Positions 7,424 through 15,200 of a stretch of DNA of 38,662 nucleotides are shown here, piece by piece. Origin of the DNA: JAVKSL01 sp039583695 (GTDB taxonomy: Bacteria > Actinomycetota > Acidimicrobiia > Acidimicrobiales > JAJPHD01); NCBI GenBank assembly GCA_039583695.1, contig JAVKSL010000020.1, forward strand, positions 1 through 38,662. Direction: 5' to 3'. Both the position numbers and the translations under genes were made by a program. Numbering within the stretch: position 1 is the first letter of the stretch; the number at the start of each line of letters is the position of its first letter. Below the pieces are notes generated by a model. It was not told the DNA's origin and made no database searches. It saw only the letters and a program-made list of their open reading frames with translations.

Positions 7424-7761
7424 TGGTTGCTTCAGCGACCAACGGGCCGGCGAGCAGTGGGCCGGCGAGCAGTGGGCCGGCGAGCACCGACATCGTGGTG
7501 CGCCAGGTGCGCTCGGCCATCGGCTCCAAGCCCAAGCACCGGGGTACGCTCCGGGCGCTCGGGCTCGGTCGCATCGGCAAGTCCCGTTGCCTGCCTGACC
7601 GTCCCGAGATTCGGGGCATGATCGCCCGGGTTGCGCACCTGGTGAGCGTCGAGCCCGTGCCCGAACCACGTAGCTTGGGTCATTCTGACATCAGAGAGGT
7701 CGCCATGACCCAAACTGCGCTGCCAAGGAGCGATTCTAGGCACCAGGAGGCCAGCTCATGA
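7420..7761 (+). CDS. rpmD: 50S ribosomal protein uL30 with repeat-derived N-terminal and extra C-terminal segments
   Basis: L30 is normally about 60 residues; this frame has 113. The L30 core is at roughly residues 24-78: DIVVRQVRSAIGSKPKHRGTLRALGLGRIGKSR, followed by IRGMIARVAHLVSVE. Before it lie residues 9-22, encoded by a 15-bp tandem repeat (GPASS units). After it come about 35 residues with no recognisable motif. Both ends are held in place by overlaps: ATG at 7420 (or 7423) with the rpsE stop, and TGA with the rplO ATG. Confidence 0.93.
   Translation: MMVASATNGPASSGPASSGPASTDIVVRQVRSAIGSKPKHRGTLRALGLGRIGKSRCLPDRPEIRGMIARVAHLVSVEPVPEPRSLGHSDIREVAMTQTALPRSDSRHQEASS
7444..7486 (+). repeat. 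15-bp tandem repeat, 2.9 copies, inside rpmD
   Basis: Unit GGGCCGGCGAGCAGT repeated at 7444, 7459 and 7474, the last copy incomplete. It encodes Gly-Pro-Ala-Ser-Ser per unit and keeps the frame. The copies are identical, which suggests recent duplication. Confidence 0.93.
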
Positions 7762-8258
7762 AAATCCACGACCTCGCGCCCGCCCCGGGCTCACACCGTG
7801 CCCGGCGCCGCGTCGGCCGGGGAGTCGGCGGCAAGGGCGGCAAGACCGCCGGGCGTGGCACCAAGGGACAGAAGGCCCGCGGCTACGTCAAGCCGGGATT
7901 CGAGGGCGGCCAGCTCCCGCTCACCCAGCGCATCCCCAAGCGGAAGGGCTTCAAGAACCCCTTCCGCGTCGAGTACCACCCGGTGAACCTGGATGCCCTG
8001 GAGGCACTGGTCATTGAGGAGGGCGCAGCTGTGGTCTCTCCCGAGACGTTGCGCCAGGCTGGCCTGGTCCACTCCTCGGGGCTGGTGAAGGTCCTGGGCC
8101 GCGGTGAGCTGACCCATGCCCTGTCGGTATCGGCACACGCCTTCTCGGAGTCGGCCGAACGCGCCATTCTCGCCGCAGGCGGTAGCGTGAGCGTGATCCC
8201 GCCGCCGTTCGGCAACGGTCGCCCCCCGGCCAAGGGAAACGCACTCACCAACCGCTGA
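7758..8258 (+). CDS. rplO: 50S ribosomal protein uL15
   Basis: Late-assembly large-subunit protein. The N-terminal glycine- and arginine-rich region (RRRVGRGVGGKGGKTAGRG) and GFEGGQLPLTQRIPKRKGF are diagnostic. 166 aa is a little over the usual 145-150. The ATG overlaps the rpmD stop. It precedes secY, as in most bacteria. Confidence 0.97.
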   Translation: MKIHDLAPAPGSHRARRRVGRGVGGKGGKTAGRGTKGQKARGYVKPGFEGGQLPLTQRIPKRKGFKNPFRVEYHPVNLDALEALVIEEGAAVVSPETLRQAGLVHSSGLVKVLGRGELTHALSVSAHAFSESAERAILAAGGSVSVIPPPFGNGRPPAKGNALTNR

Positions 8259-8287
8259 CGAACTGTCCCAGGAGAGGAGTCTTGCCA

Positions 8288-9574
8288 GTGGCGTCCTTCA
8301 CCAACATTTTCAAGGTACGGGACCTGCGCAACAAGGTCATTTTCACCCTGTTCATCATCGCGGTCTACGAGCTGGGCGCGTCTGTGACGGTGCCAGGGGC
8401 CAGCCTCAGCGCGGTCCATTCCCTGGAGGCGCAGGCCAAGCAGGGGGGGATCCTCGGCTTCCTCAATCTGTTCACTGGTGGAGGCCTCACCCGGGTGGCG
8501 GTCTTCGGGCTCGGGATCATGCCGTACATCACCAGCTCGATCATCATCCAGCTTCTGGTGACCGTCATACCCAAGCTGGAGGAGTGGCAGGAGCAGGGGG
8601 CGGTGGGACAGCGCAAGCTGACCCAGACCACCCGTTACCTCACGATCTCCCTGGCAATCCTCCAGTCGACGGGGCTCGCTTTCGCCTTCCACAGTGGGAG
8701 CCTGTTTGGGGGCGCCACCAGCATCGACCTGATTCCCAACTTCACCGTCCCGAGGGTGATGTTCATCGTGCTCACGCTCACCGCGGGCACAGCCGTGGTG
8801 ATGTGGCTGGGTGAGCTCATCACCCAGCGGGGCGTCGGCCAGGGGATGTCGATCATCATCTTCACCGAGGTGGTCGCGGCGCTGCCCGGCGGCGGTGGCG
8901 CCGTGCTCACCCAGGGTGGCAAGCTCAAGTTCGCGATAGTGATCCTGCTGGCCGTGTTCCTCCTGGTCTCGATCACTTTCATGGAGCTGGGCCAGCGCCG
9001 GGTCCCGATCACCTTCGCCAAGCGGGTGATGGGCCGGCGCGAGTACGGCGGCCTGTCCAGCTACATCCCGCTCAAGGTCAACCAGGCAGGGGTCATCCCG
9101 GTGATCTTCGCCAGCTCGGTGCTCTACTTCCCGGTCCTTCTATCCAACGTGATCCCGTCCAGCGCGATGCGGACCTTCATCAACAACCAGCTGCAGCCCA
9201 CCAGCTTGTGGTACATCGGTCTGTACGGTGTGTTCACGGTCCTGTTCACCTTCTTCTACGTGAGCATCCAATTCGACCCGGCCAAGCAGGCAGACATCAT
9301 CCGCAAGCAGGGCGGCTACATCCCGGGTGTCCGCCCGGGCCCACCCACCCAGCGGTACCTGTCCCAGATCCTGTACCGCCTTACCTTGCCGGGCTCGCTG
9401 TTCCTGGCCGCGGTGGCGATCCTGCCAGCGGTGGTCCTGGCTCTTTGGCACATCAATAGCCTGCCGTTCGTCGGGGTCACGCTGCTCATCGCGGTGGGTG
9501 TCTCGCTGGAGACCATGAAGCAGATCGACAGCCAGCTGATGATGCGCAACTACGACGGCTTCTTGGCAAGATAG
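8288..9574 (+). CDS. secY: Protein translocase subunit SecY
   Basis: Channel-forming subunit of the Sec translocon in the cytoplasmic membrane. About 428 residues with ten hydrophobic segments. It shows TVPGASLS after helix 1, the plug-region GGGLTRVAVFGLGIMPYI, and the cytoplasmic loop KQGGYIPGVRPG between helices 8 and 9. I place the start at GTG 8288, which is 8 bases after the AGAGGAG ribosome-binding site; TTG at 8282 would add two residues but sits too close to it. Confidence 0.96.
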   Translation: MASFTNIFKVRDLRNKVIFTLFIIAVYELGASVTVPGASLSAVHSLEAQAKQGGILGFLNLFTGGGLTRVAVFGLGIMPYITSSIIIQLLVTVIPKLEEWQEQGAVGQRKLTQTTRYLTISLAILQSTGLAFAFHSGSLFGGATSIDLIPNFTVPRVMFIVLTLTAGTAVVMWLGELITQRGVGQGMSIIIFTEVVAALPGGGGAVLTQGGKLKFAIVILLAVFLLVSITFMELGQRRVPITFAKRVMGRREYGGLSSYIPLKVNQAGVIPVIFASSVLYFPVLLSNVIPSSAMRTFINNQLQPTSLWYIGLYGVFTVLFTFFYVSIQFDPAKQADIIRKQGGYIPGVRPGPPTQRYLSQILYRLTLPGSLFLAAVAILPAVVLALWHINSLPFVGVTLLIAVGVSLETMKQIDSQLMMRNYDGFLAR

Positions 9575-9588
9575 ACCCAGCCAGATAG

Positions 9589-10287
9589 TTGATCAGAAGC
9601 ATAAGGCTCATCATCCTCGGCAAGCAGGGCGCCGGGAAGGGGACGCAGTGTGTGAGGCTGTCCCATCACTTCGTCGTGCCTCACATCTCGACCGGGGACA
9701 TCTTCAGGGCGGCCACCCGCTCCGATGACCAGCTGGGCCGCGAAGCCCGCAAGTACATGTCGTCGGGTGAGCTGGTGCCCGACGAGATCGTGCTGCGTGT
9801 GGTGGCCGAGCGCCTAGCCCAGGATGACGCCCGCACCAGGGGGTTCGTCCTGGACGGCTTTCCGCGCACGGCCCACCAGGCAGAGGGCCTCGACGCCATG
9901 CTGGCGCCGTGCTCTGTGGATCTGGCGGTCGACCTCGAGCTGCCCACGGCCATAGCGTTGAAGCGCCTGGCTGGCCGGCGAGTCTGCGCGGCGTGCGGGG
10001 CCAACTACTCCGTCAAGCGCCCGCCTTCGACCAACTGGACTTGTGACATCTGCGGCGGCGAGGTGATCCAGCGCGCGGACGACACCGAGGCCGCCATCGG
10101 ACGACGCCTGGATCTCTACGAACGCCAGACCGCGCCGCTCATCAAGTGGTACCTGGAGCGGGATCGCCTGGCGGTGGTCAACGGGATGGGGGACCCCGAC
10201 GAGGTGATGGCCCGCTTGGTCGGCGTGATCGAGCGCCGCCGCGCAATGCAGCCCGAGCCGGCCGCGGGGGGGACTGACGCCCGCTAA
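9589..10287 (+). CDS. adk: Adenylate kinase, zinc-LID form
   Basis: Interconverts ATP + AMP and 2 ADP in the cytoplasm. The P-loop is GKQGAGKGT (residues 11-19), with Gln where most have Pro or Ala. AMP-site and catalytic motifs DGFPRT and the closing EAAIGRRL region are present. The LID domain is the long type with two Cys pairs (CAAC and CDIC), as in zinc-containing kinases. It starts at TTG 9589, 14 bases after secY, with only a weak ribosome-binding site, so expression is probably coupled to secY. The protein is 232 aa. Confidence 0.95.
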   Translation: MIRSIRLIILGKQGAGKGTQCVRLSHHFVVPHISTGDIFRAATRSDDQLGREARKYMSSGELVPDEIVLRVVAERLAQDDARTRGFVLDGFPRTAHQAEGLDAMLAPCSVDLAVDLELPTAIALKRLAGRRVCAACGANYSVKRPPSTNWTCDICGGEVIQRADDTEAAIGRRLDLYERQTAPLIKWYLERDRLAVVNGMGDPDEVMARLVGVIERRRAMQPEPAAGGTDAR

Positions 10288-10364
10288 GATGGTCCCTCGC
10301 CCAGAGGCGCTTAGCCTTCGCGCGCACGTTGGTGAGTGGGCACCCAGCTCGACTTGCCACGGTC

Positions 10365-10370
10365 TTAAAT
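10365..10370 (+). promoter_or_regulatory. Possible -10 box for the infA-to-truA unit
   Basis: TAAATT in the only AT-rich patch of the 111-base adk-infA gap. It would give a leader of about 23 bases before the infA initiation codon, containing the AGGAGG. I see no good -35 box. Confidence 0.3.
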
Positions 10371-10389
10371 TTCTTGAGAGCCCGACTGT

Positions 10390-10395
10390 AGGAGG
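10390..10395 (+). promoter_or_regulatory. Shine-Dalgarno site that sets the infA start at CTG
   Basis: AGGAGG, the strongest ribosome-binding site in this stretch, ends 4 bases before the CTG at 10400. The only standard start codon in this frame upstream is the ATG at 10289, which would add 37 residues unlike any IF-1 sequence. Confidence 0.7.
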
Positions 10396-10399
10396 ACAC

Positions 10400-10624
10400 C
10401 TGCCCAAGCCCAAAGAGGACGCCATCGTGCTGGAGGGGACCGTCACCGAGCCCCTGCCCAACGCGATGTTCCGCGTGGAGCTGGAGAACGGCCACAAGGT
10501 GCTAGCCCACAGCTCAGGCAAGATGCGCATGCACCGGATCCGCATCCTCCCAGGTGACAAGGTCCAGGTGGAGATCACCCCCTACGACCTGACCCGCGGC
10601 CGCATCACCTACCGGTACAAGTGA
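10400..10624 (+). CDS. infA: Translation initiation factor IF-1, probable CTG start
   Basis: Small OB-fold factor that occupies the ribosomal A site during initiation. The frame reads PKPKEDAIVLEGTVTEPLPNAM, then RVELENGHKVLAHSSGKMRM and ends RGRITYRYK, all classic IF-1. Starting at CTG gives 74 aa, matching the family (72-73). The alternative ATG at 10289 overlaps the adk stop but would give an unrelated 37-residue leader. The usual map gene (methionine aminopeptidase) is missing between adk and infA. Confidence 0.9.
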   Translation: MPKPKEDAIVLEGTVTEPLPNAMFRVELENGHKVLAHSSGKMRMHRIRILPGDKVQVEITPYDLTRGRITYRYK

Positions 10625-10631
10625 GGGACTG

Positions 10632-10745
10632 ATGAAGGTTCGACCCAGCGTCAAGCCGATGTGTGAGAAGTGCAAGGTGATCCGCCGGCATGGCCGGGTG
10701 ATGGTGCTTTGCCCCAACCCGCGCCACAAGCAGCGCCAGGGCTAG
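10632..10745 (+). CDS. rpmJ: 50S ribosomal protein bL36, zinc-binding
   Basis: A 37-residue protein: MKVRPSVKPMCEKCKVIRR, then HGRVMVLCPNPRHKQRQG. Cys11, Cys14, Cys27 and His32 form the L36 zinc knuckle. It lies 7 bases after infA and 4 before rpsM, its usual place in the alpha operon. Confidence 0.96.
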   Translation: MKVRPSVKPMCEKCKVIRRHGRVMVLCPNPRHKQRQG

Positions 10746-10749
10746 GACC

Positions 10750-11130
10750 GTGGCCCGCATAGCAGGAGTCGACATCCCCCGGGAGAAGCGGCTCGAGATC
10801 TCCCTCACCTACATCTTCGGCGTCGGCCTCACAACCGCCCAGCAGGCTTGCGAGGCCACCGGGATCAACCCCGACACCAGGGTTCGGGAGCTCACCGACG
10901 AAGAGGTGGCTCGGCTTCGGACCTGGATCGATGCCAACGTCAAGACCGAGGGCGACCTGCGTCGGGTCGTTGCCACCGACATCAAGCGCAAGATGGAGAT
11001 TGGCTCCTACCAGGGGATCCGCCACCGCCGTGGTCTCCCGGTCCGGGGTCAGCGCACCCATACCAACGCCCGTACCCGCAAGGGCCCCAAGAAGACTGTG
11101 GCCGGCAAGAAGAAGGTTCGCAAGCACTGA
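10750..11130 (+). CDS. rpsM: 30S ribosomal protein uS13
   Basis: Small-subunit head protein contacting the P-site tRNA and uL5. It starts at GTG: MARIAGVDIPREKRLEISLTY. The helix-two-turn-helix core (GVGLTTAQQACEATGI) and the basic C-terminus GLPVRGQRTHTNARTRKGPKKT are diagnostic. 126 aa is normal. Confidence 0.98.
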   Translation: MARIAGVDIPREKRLEISLTYIFGVGLTTAQQACEATGINPDTRVRELTDEEVARLRTWIDANVKTEGDLRRVVATDIKRKMEIGSYQGIRHRRGLPVRGQRTHTNARTRKGPKKTVAGKKKVRKH

Positions 11131-11151
11131 TGACTTTTTGGCAAGCACTGA
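11120..11151 (+). repeat. 11-bp direct repeat spanning the rpsM stop
   Basis: GCAAGCACTGA occurs at 11120-11130 (end of rpsM with its TGA) and again at 11141-11151, 21 bases apart, in the gap before rpsK. It looks like a small duplication of the rpsM end. Confidence 0.7.
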
Positions 11152-11176
11152 CACCGACACGCATCACCCACGCCTG

Positions 11177-11575
11177 ATGGCCAAGCCCAAGGCCGGAGGC
11201 CGGCGTCCGCGCCGGCGGGAGCGCAAGAATGTCGCCTATGGCATAGCGCACATCAAGTCAAGCTTCAACAACACCATCATCTCGATCACCGATCCGGAGG
11301 GCAACGTGCTGGCCTGGAGCTCCGCGGGAAACGTGGGCTTCAAGGGCTCACGCAAGTCGACCCCATTCGCGGCCCAGATGGCGGCGGAGGCCTGCGCCAA
11401 GCGGGCCATGGAGCACGGCGTGCGCAAGGTGGACGTGTTGCTGCGAGGCCCCGGCTCGGGTCGGGACACCGCGCACCGGGCGCTGGCCAACTCGGGCATC
11501 GAGGTCGCCAGCATCAAGGACGTCACCCCGATCCCCCACAACGGCTGCCGTCCCAAGAAGCGGCGGAGGGTCTGA
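11177..11575 (+). CDS. rpsK: 30S ribosomal protein uS11
   Basis: Platform protein near the mRNA exit. It starts at ATG 11177 (MAKPKAGGRRPRRRERKNV); the frame is open further upstream only as a shadow of rpsM. The core has GIAHIKSSFNNTIISITD and the C-terminus has DVTPIPHNGCRPKKRRRV. 132 aa is normal. The 46-base gap after rpsM is unusually long for this operon, and no good ribosome-binding site is visible before the ATG. The stop overlaps the rpsD ATG. Confidence 0.97.
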   Translation: MAKPKAGGRRPRRRERKNVAYGIAHIKSSFNNTIISITDPEGNVLAWSSAGNVGFKGSRKSTPFAAQMAAEACAKRAMEHGVRKVDVLLRGPGSGRDTAHRALANSGIEVASIKDVTPIPHNGCRPKKRRRV

Positions 11576-12201
11576 TGGCTCGCTACACGGGACCGGTCTG
11601 CAGGCTGTGCCGGCGGGAGAAGGTCAAGCTGTACCTCAAGGGCCCGAAGTGCGACACGATGCGCTGTCCCATCGAGCGGCGCCCCTACCCGCCGGGCGAA
11701 CACGGTCGTGACCGGCTCCGCCAGGGCAGCGAGTACCAGACCCAGCTGCGGGAGAAGCAAAAGGCGCGCCGCATCTACGGGGTCCTCGAGAGCCAGTTCG
11801 TCGGCATCTACGAGGAGGCGACCCGCCAGCCCGGCGTGAGCGGAGAGAACCTGTTGCGGATGCTGGAGCTACGGCTGGACAACATCGCGTTTCGGGCCGG
11901 GTGGGGCTCCAGCCGCAACCAGGCGCGCCAGCTGGTGCGCCACGGGCACGTGAAGGTGAACTCCAAGCGGGTGGATATTCCTTCCTATCGGGTTCGCAAG
12001 GGCGACGTCATCTCGCTGAGCGGCCCGGCAACCGAGATGATCGTGATCCAGCACAACCGGGATACCCTCGACCGGGCGGTCCCGCCCTGGCTGGAGGCCA
12101 TGCCCGAGGCATCCAGCGTCAGGGTGCTGAACCCGCCGCTTCGCGAGCACATCGACGTTCCAGTCAAAGAGCAGCTCATCATCGAGCTGTACTCGAAGTA
12201 A
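11575..12201 (+). CDS. rpsD: 30S ribosomal protein uS4, four-cysteine form
   Basis: Primary 16S rRNA-binding protein, and in many bacteria the translational repressor of the alpha operon. Cys9, Cys12, Cys26 and Cys31 form the N-terminal zinc site of the C+ type. The S4 RNA-binding domain (residues ~98-160) shows RLDNIAFRAGWGSSRNQARQ and VRHGHVKVNSKRVDIPSY. 208 aa, normal. Confidence 0.98.
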   Translation: MARYTGPVCRLCRREKVKLYLKGPKCDTMRCPIERRPYPPGEHGRDRLRQGSEYQTQLREKQKARRIYGVLESQFVGIYEEATRQPGVSGENLLRMLELRLDNIAFRAGWGSSRNQARQLVRHGHVKVNSKRVDIPSYRVRKGDVISLSGPATEMIVIQHNRDTLDRAVPPWLEAMPEASSVRVLNPPLREHIDVPVKEQLIIELYSK

Positions 12202-12222
12202 AGAGGCAAAGGAGCTCTCCAC

Positions 12223-13164
12223 TTGCTTATCATCCAGCGTCCCAGTGTCGAAGCCCTCGGCGAGGAGGAGGCCGGCCATCAGCGTTTTGCCATCGGCCCG
12301 CTCGACCCTGGCTTCGGGCACACCATCGGCAACTCCCTGCGGCGGACCCTTCTGTCGTCGATACCGGGGGCTGCGGCCACCCAGGTGCGTTTCGACGACG
12401 CCCTTCACGAGTTCACCACCCTGCCCGGGGTCAAGGAGGATGTCACCGACATCATCTTGAACCTCAAGGACCTGGTCCTTCGGGTCGAGACGGACGAGTC
12501 GGTCACCTTGCGCCTCGACGTGGCCGGCCCCGGCGAGGCCACCGCGGCCGACCTGGTGCTGACCGCCGACGTCGAGGTGCTCAACCCCGAGCTTCACCTG
12601 GCGACCATCAACGCCAAGGGCCGCTTGGCCATGGACGTGGTCGTCGAGCGCGGCCGGGGTTATGCATCGGCAGAGCGCAACAACCGCTCGGCGACCATAG
12701 GGGTGATCCCGATCGACTCGATCTACTCTCCCGTGCGCCGGGTTGCTTTCACCGTCGAGCCAACCCGGGTCGAGCAGTCCACCGACTACGACCGCTTGGT
12801 GCTGGACATAGAGACCGATTCCTCGATCAGCCCTCGTGACGCCCTGGCGTCAGCGGCCCAGACACTGCGGTCGCTGTTGGGGCTGCTCACCGAGATTAGT
12901 GAGCACCCGCGGGGCTTGGAGCTGGGGGACATCGACTCGTTCTCCAGCGGCTCGCCGGACCTTGACCTGCTCATCGAGGATCTCGACCTGTCGGAGCGCC
13001 CCCGCAACTGCCTCAAGCGAGCCCAGATCAACACGATCGGCGAGCTGGTGGCCCGCAGCGAGGAGGAGCTCCTGGACATCACCAACTTTGGCCAGAAGTC
13101 CCTGGACGAGGTCATAGTCCGCCTGGACGAGCGGGGCCTGTCCCTGCGATTCAAGGAGGCCTAG
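12223..13164 (+). CDS. rpoA: DNA-directed RNA polymerase subunit alpha
   Basis: Assembles the polymerase and contacts activators and UP elements. The N-terminal domain has GPLDPGFGHTIGNSLRRTLLSSIPGAA and GVKEDVTDIILNLK. The C-terminal domain (about residue 250 onward) has the helix-hairpin-helix ERPRNCLKRAQINTIGELV. It starts at TTG 12223 with AAGGAG about 11 bases upstream; MLIIQRPS is the usual actinobacterial beginning. 313 aa. Confidence 0.97.
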   Translation: MLIIQRPSVEALGEEEAGHQRFAIGPLDPGFGHTIGNSLRRTLLSSIPGAAATQVRFDDALHEFTTLPGVKEDVTDIILNLKDLVLRVETDESVTLRLDVAGPGEATAADLVLTADVEVLNPELHLATINAKGRLAMDVVVERGRGYASAERNNRSATIGVIPIDSIYSPVRRVAFTVEPTRVEQSTDYDRLVLDIETDSSISPRDALASAAQTLRSLLGLLTEISEHPRGLELGDIDSFSSGSPDLDLLIEDLDLSERPRNCLKRAQINTIGELVARSEEELLDITNFGQKSLDEVIVRLDERGLSLRFKEA

Positions 13165-13165
13165 G

Positions 13166-13528
13166 ATGGGCGTGCCGGGCCAGCCCCGCAAGGGACCACG
13201 TCTTGGGGGCGACGCAGCGCACCAGCGGGCGATGCTGGCCAACCTGGTGGCTTCGCTGATTGCAGCCGAGGCCTTGGTGACCACGGAGGCCAAGGCCAAG
13301 GCAATGCGCCCGGTGGCCGAGCGCTGCATCACCAAGGCCCGCAAGGGCGGGCTGCACAACCGGCGCCAGGTGCTGGCATTCCTCCGGGATCCGGACATGG
13401 TCTACAAGCTGTTCTCCGACGTCGGCCCCCGCTTCGTCGACCGCCCAGGCGGCTACACGCGCATCCTCAAGCTGGGTCCGCGCCACGGCGACAACGCCCC
13501 CATGGCCCGCATAGAGCTGGTCAACTAA
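13166..13528 (+). CDS. rplQ: 50S ribosomal protein bL17
   Basis: Large-subunit protein beside the exit tunnel. It opens GQPRKGPRLGGDAAHQRAMLANLVASLI (LGRxxxHRxAML in other bacteria) and ends RHGDNAPMARIELVN. 120 aa is normal. It starts at ATG one base after rpoA, completing the alpha operon before truA. Confidence 0.97.
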   Translation: MGVPGQPRKGPRLGGDAAHQRAMLANLVASLIAAEALVTTEAKAKAMRPVAERCITKARKGGLHNRRQVLAFLRDPDMVYKLFSDVGPRFVDRPGGYTRILKLGPRHGDNAPMARIELVN

Positions 13529-13534
13529 GGCTCG

Positions 13535-14425
13535 GTGGGGCCGGTGCCGGGGCCGGTGGGGCCGGGGCCGGCGGGGAGTCGGCTTCGCCTCACGGTTGCC
13601 TACGACGGGGCCGGGTTCACAGGCTTCGCTGCCCAGCCGGGGCAGCGCACGGTCGGTGGAGTGCTGGCTGGGGCGATTGCCAAGGTGGTGGGCCGGCCGG
13701 TGAGGCTCACCTGTGCCGGGCGAACCGACTCCGGGGTTCACGCCTGGGGCCAGGTGGTTCACACCGACGTGCCTCGGGCACTACGCGGCGGCCCGCTGGA
13801 GCCGGCCCGGCTCGCCGCTTCATGCAACTCGATCCTCGCCCCCGAGGTGGTGGTGCGGTCGGCGGGCTGGGCGGTGGCCGGGTTCGACGCTCGGCGATCG
13901 GCCTTGTCCCGGGCATACCGCTACGCGATCTTGTGCGGGCCGGTGCCCGATCCCGCCCTGGCGGGACAGGTGTGGCACCTGGCCGTTCCCCTCGATCTGA
14001 CCTCGATACGGGTGGCCACCGAAGCGATCCTGGGAGAGCACGACTTCTCGTCTTTCTGCAGGCGCCCGCCAGACGGCGGATCCCTGGTGCGGCGCGTGCT
14101 CGGCGCATCCTGGAGCGTGGCCGAGGTGCGGGCCGGCCTTCGGGTCACCTTCGAGGTGGAGGCATCCTCGTTCTGCCACCAGATGGTGAGATCGCTGGTG
14201 GGGACCCTGGTGGAGATCGGCAGGGGGCGGCTTGGGGTAGCGGCGATGCCGGACGTTGTGCAGGCGCGAGACAGGGCGCGCGCCGCCTCCCCGGCACCTC
14301 CCCAGGGCCTTTGCCTATGGGAAGTCCGCTATCCGCAGTGGTGCGAGAGCTCGGTGGGTTCAACCCAGGAGGGATCAGCCCAGCAGGTTGAGCCGGCCAC
14401 AGGAGGGATCAGCCCAGCAGGTTGA
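13535..14425 (+). CDS. truA: tRNA pseudouridine synthase A, C-terminus extended through a duplication
   Basis: Isomerises uridines 38-40 in the tRNA anticodon arm. The catalytic Asp65 is in CAGRTDSGVHAWGQ. RAYRYAILCGP and FCHQMVRSLVGTLVEIGRG are also diagnostic. The conserved part ends near LWEVRYP (about residue 268). The remaining ~28 residues are read through two copies of a 34-bp repeat in different frames, and the stop lies in the second copy. The first residues (VPGPVGPGPAG) are a GGGGCC-rich leader from GTG 13535; a start slightly downstream is possible. The gene overlaps the 3' end of the convergent ccdA by 17 bases. Confidence 0.93.
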   Translation: MGPVPGPVGPGPAGSRLRLTVAYDGAGFTGFAAQPGQRTVGGVLAGAIAKVVGRPVRLTCAGRTDSGVHAWGQVVHTDVPRALRGGPLEPARLAASCNSILAPEVVVRSAGWAVAGFDARRSALSRAYRYAILCGPVPDPALAGQVWHLAVPLDLTSIRVATEAILGEHDFSSFCRRPPDGGSLVRRVLGASWSVAEVRAGLRVTFEVEASSFCHQMVRSLVGTLVEIGRGRLGVAAMPDVVQARDRARAASPAPPQGLCLWEVRYPQWCESSVGSTQEGSAQQVEPATGGISPAG

Positions 14426-14432
14426 GCCGGCC
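14366..14432. repeat. 34-bp tandem duplication at the truA/ccdA junction
   Basis: Copy 1 at 14366-14399 and copy 2 at 14400-14432 are identical over about 33 bases. Copy 2 contains the last codons and stop of the minus-strand ccdA, so copy 1 is a duplicated ccdA tail. The unit is not a multiple of three, so truA reads the two copies in different frames. Confidence 0.92.
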
Positions 14433-15155
14433 CAGGCCAACCGCGGACAGGGCGGCACGCAGCTCGATGGTCACCCAGCTGAGCCGGTCGAACGCCAGAA
14501 GGACGCCGAATCCGGCGAGCAACACCGCGGAGAAGACTGTTATCGCGCCCAGGTGGCGCTTCACCCAGGCGAAGGCCCCGGTTAGGCGTCCGGCAGCCAG
14601 GCCCGTCGCCAGGAATGGGACCCCCAGGCCGGCGGAGTAAGCGGCTAACAGGACAGCCCCGTGCGCAACCTGTCCCTGAGCGGCGGCGACAGTGAGCACC
14701 GATGCCAGCACGGGGCCGATACAGGGTGTCCAGCCGAACCCGAAGGCGATGCCCGCTAGCGGCGCGGTGAACGGGCCCATTCGTGAGGCGCGAGGGTGGA
14801 AACGGCGTTCCTGGTACATCCGGGGGGCGTTGAGTACCAGCGAGCCAATCAGGTAGGCAGCCATCGCCACCAGCACCACGCCCGAGATGCGAGTAAGCAG
14901 GATCTGGTGCCTGATCAACAGCGAGCCGGCCCAGGTGGCTGGCAGGCTGAGCGCGATGAACACTGCCGAGAACCCGGCGATGAACAAGAGCGTGTCCCGG
15001 GTGATCCGGCTCAGGTGGTGGGTCGCCCCCGAGGAGACCTCGGCAACGTCCAAGCCGGTGATCACCGATAGGTAAGCCGGCACAATTGGCAGCACGCAGG
15101 GCGAGAGGAACGACACCAGCCCGCCTGCAAAGGCCACCAGGAACCCTATCCCCAT
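14409..15155 (-). CDS. ccdA: Cytochrome c biogenesis / thiol-disulfide transporter CcdA
   Basis: Membrane protein that carries reducing electrons from thioredoxin across the membrane to extracytoplasmic thiol proteins, for example in cytochrome c maturation. About 248 aa with six hydrophobic segments. The two redox cysteines are visible in LVSFLSPCVLPIVPAY (first helix) and FGFGWTPCIGPVLAS (fourth helix), each in the family's P-C context. I start at ATG 15155 (MGIGFLVAFAGG), not the longer open frame from 15224, because a consensus promoter places transcription at this ATG. No ResB or other cytochrome c maturation gene is adjacent. Confidence 0.93.
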   Translation of the reverse strand: MGIGFLVAFAGGLVSFLSPCVLPIVPAYLSVITGLDVAEVSSGATHHLSRITRDTLLFIAGFSAVFIALSLPATWAGSLLIRHQILLTRISGVVLVAMAAYLIGSLVLNAPRMYQERRFHPRASRMGPFTAPLAGIAFGFGWTPCIGPVLASVLTVAAAQGQVAHGAVLLAAYSAGLGVPFLATGLAAGRLTGAFAWVKRHLGAITVFSAVLLAGFGVLLAFDRLSWVTIELRAALSAVGLGRLNLLG

Positions 15156-15162
15156 CTCGCAG

Positions 15163-15190
15163 ACATTAGCCCCGCCGCCGTCGTTGTCAA
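15163..15190 (-). promoter_or_regulatory. Consensus promoter of ccdA, leaderless
   Basis: On the minus strand TTGACA (15190-15185) is followed by a 16-base spacer and TAATGT (15168-15163). The ATG begins 7 bases after the -10 box, where transcription should start. There is no ribosome-binding site. This is the best -35/-10 pair in the window. Confidence 0.8.
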
Positions 15191-15200
15191 AGGCATGTCC

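Noticed and set aside
10289..10399. infA starting at ATG 10289
   Set aside because: The extra 37 residues resemble no IF-1, and the strong AGGAGG is positioned for the CTG at 10400. Kept only as an alternative.
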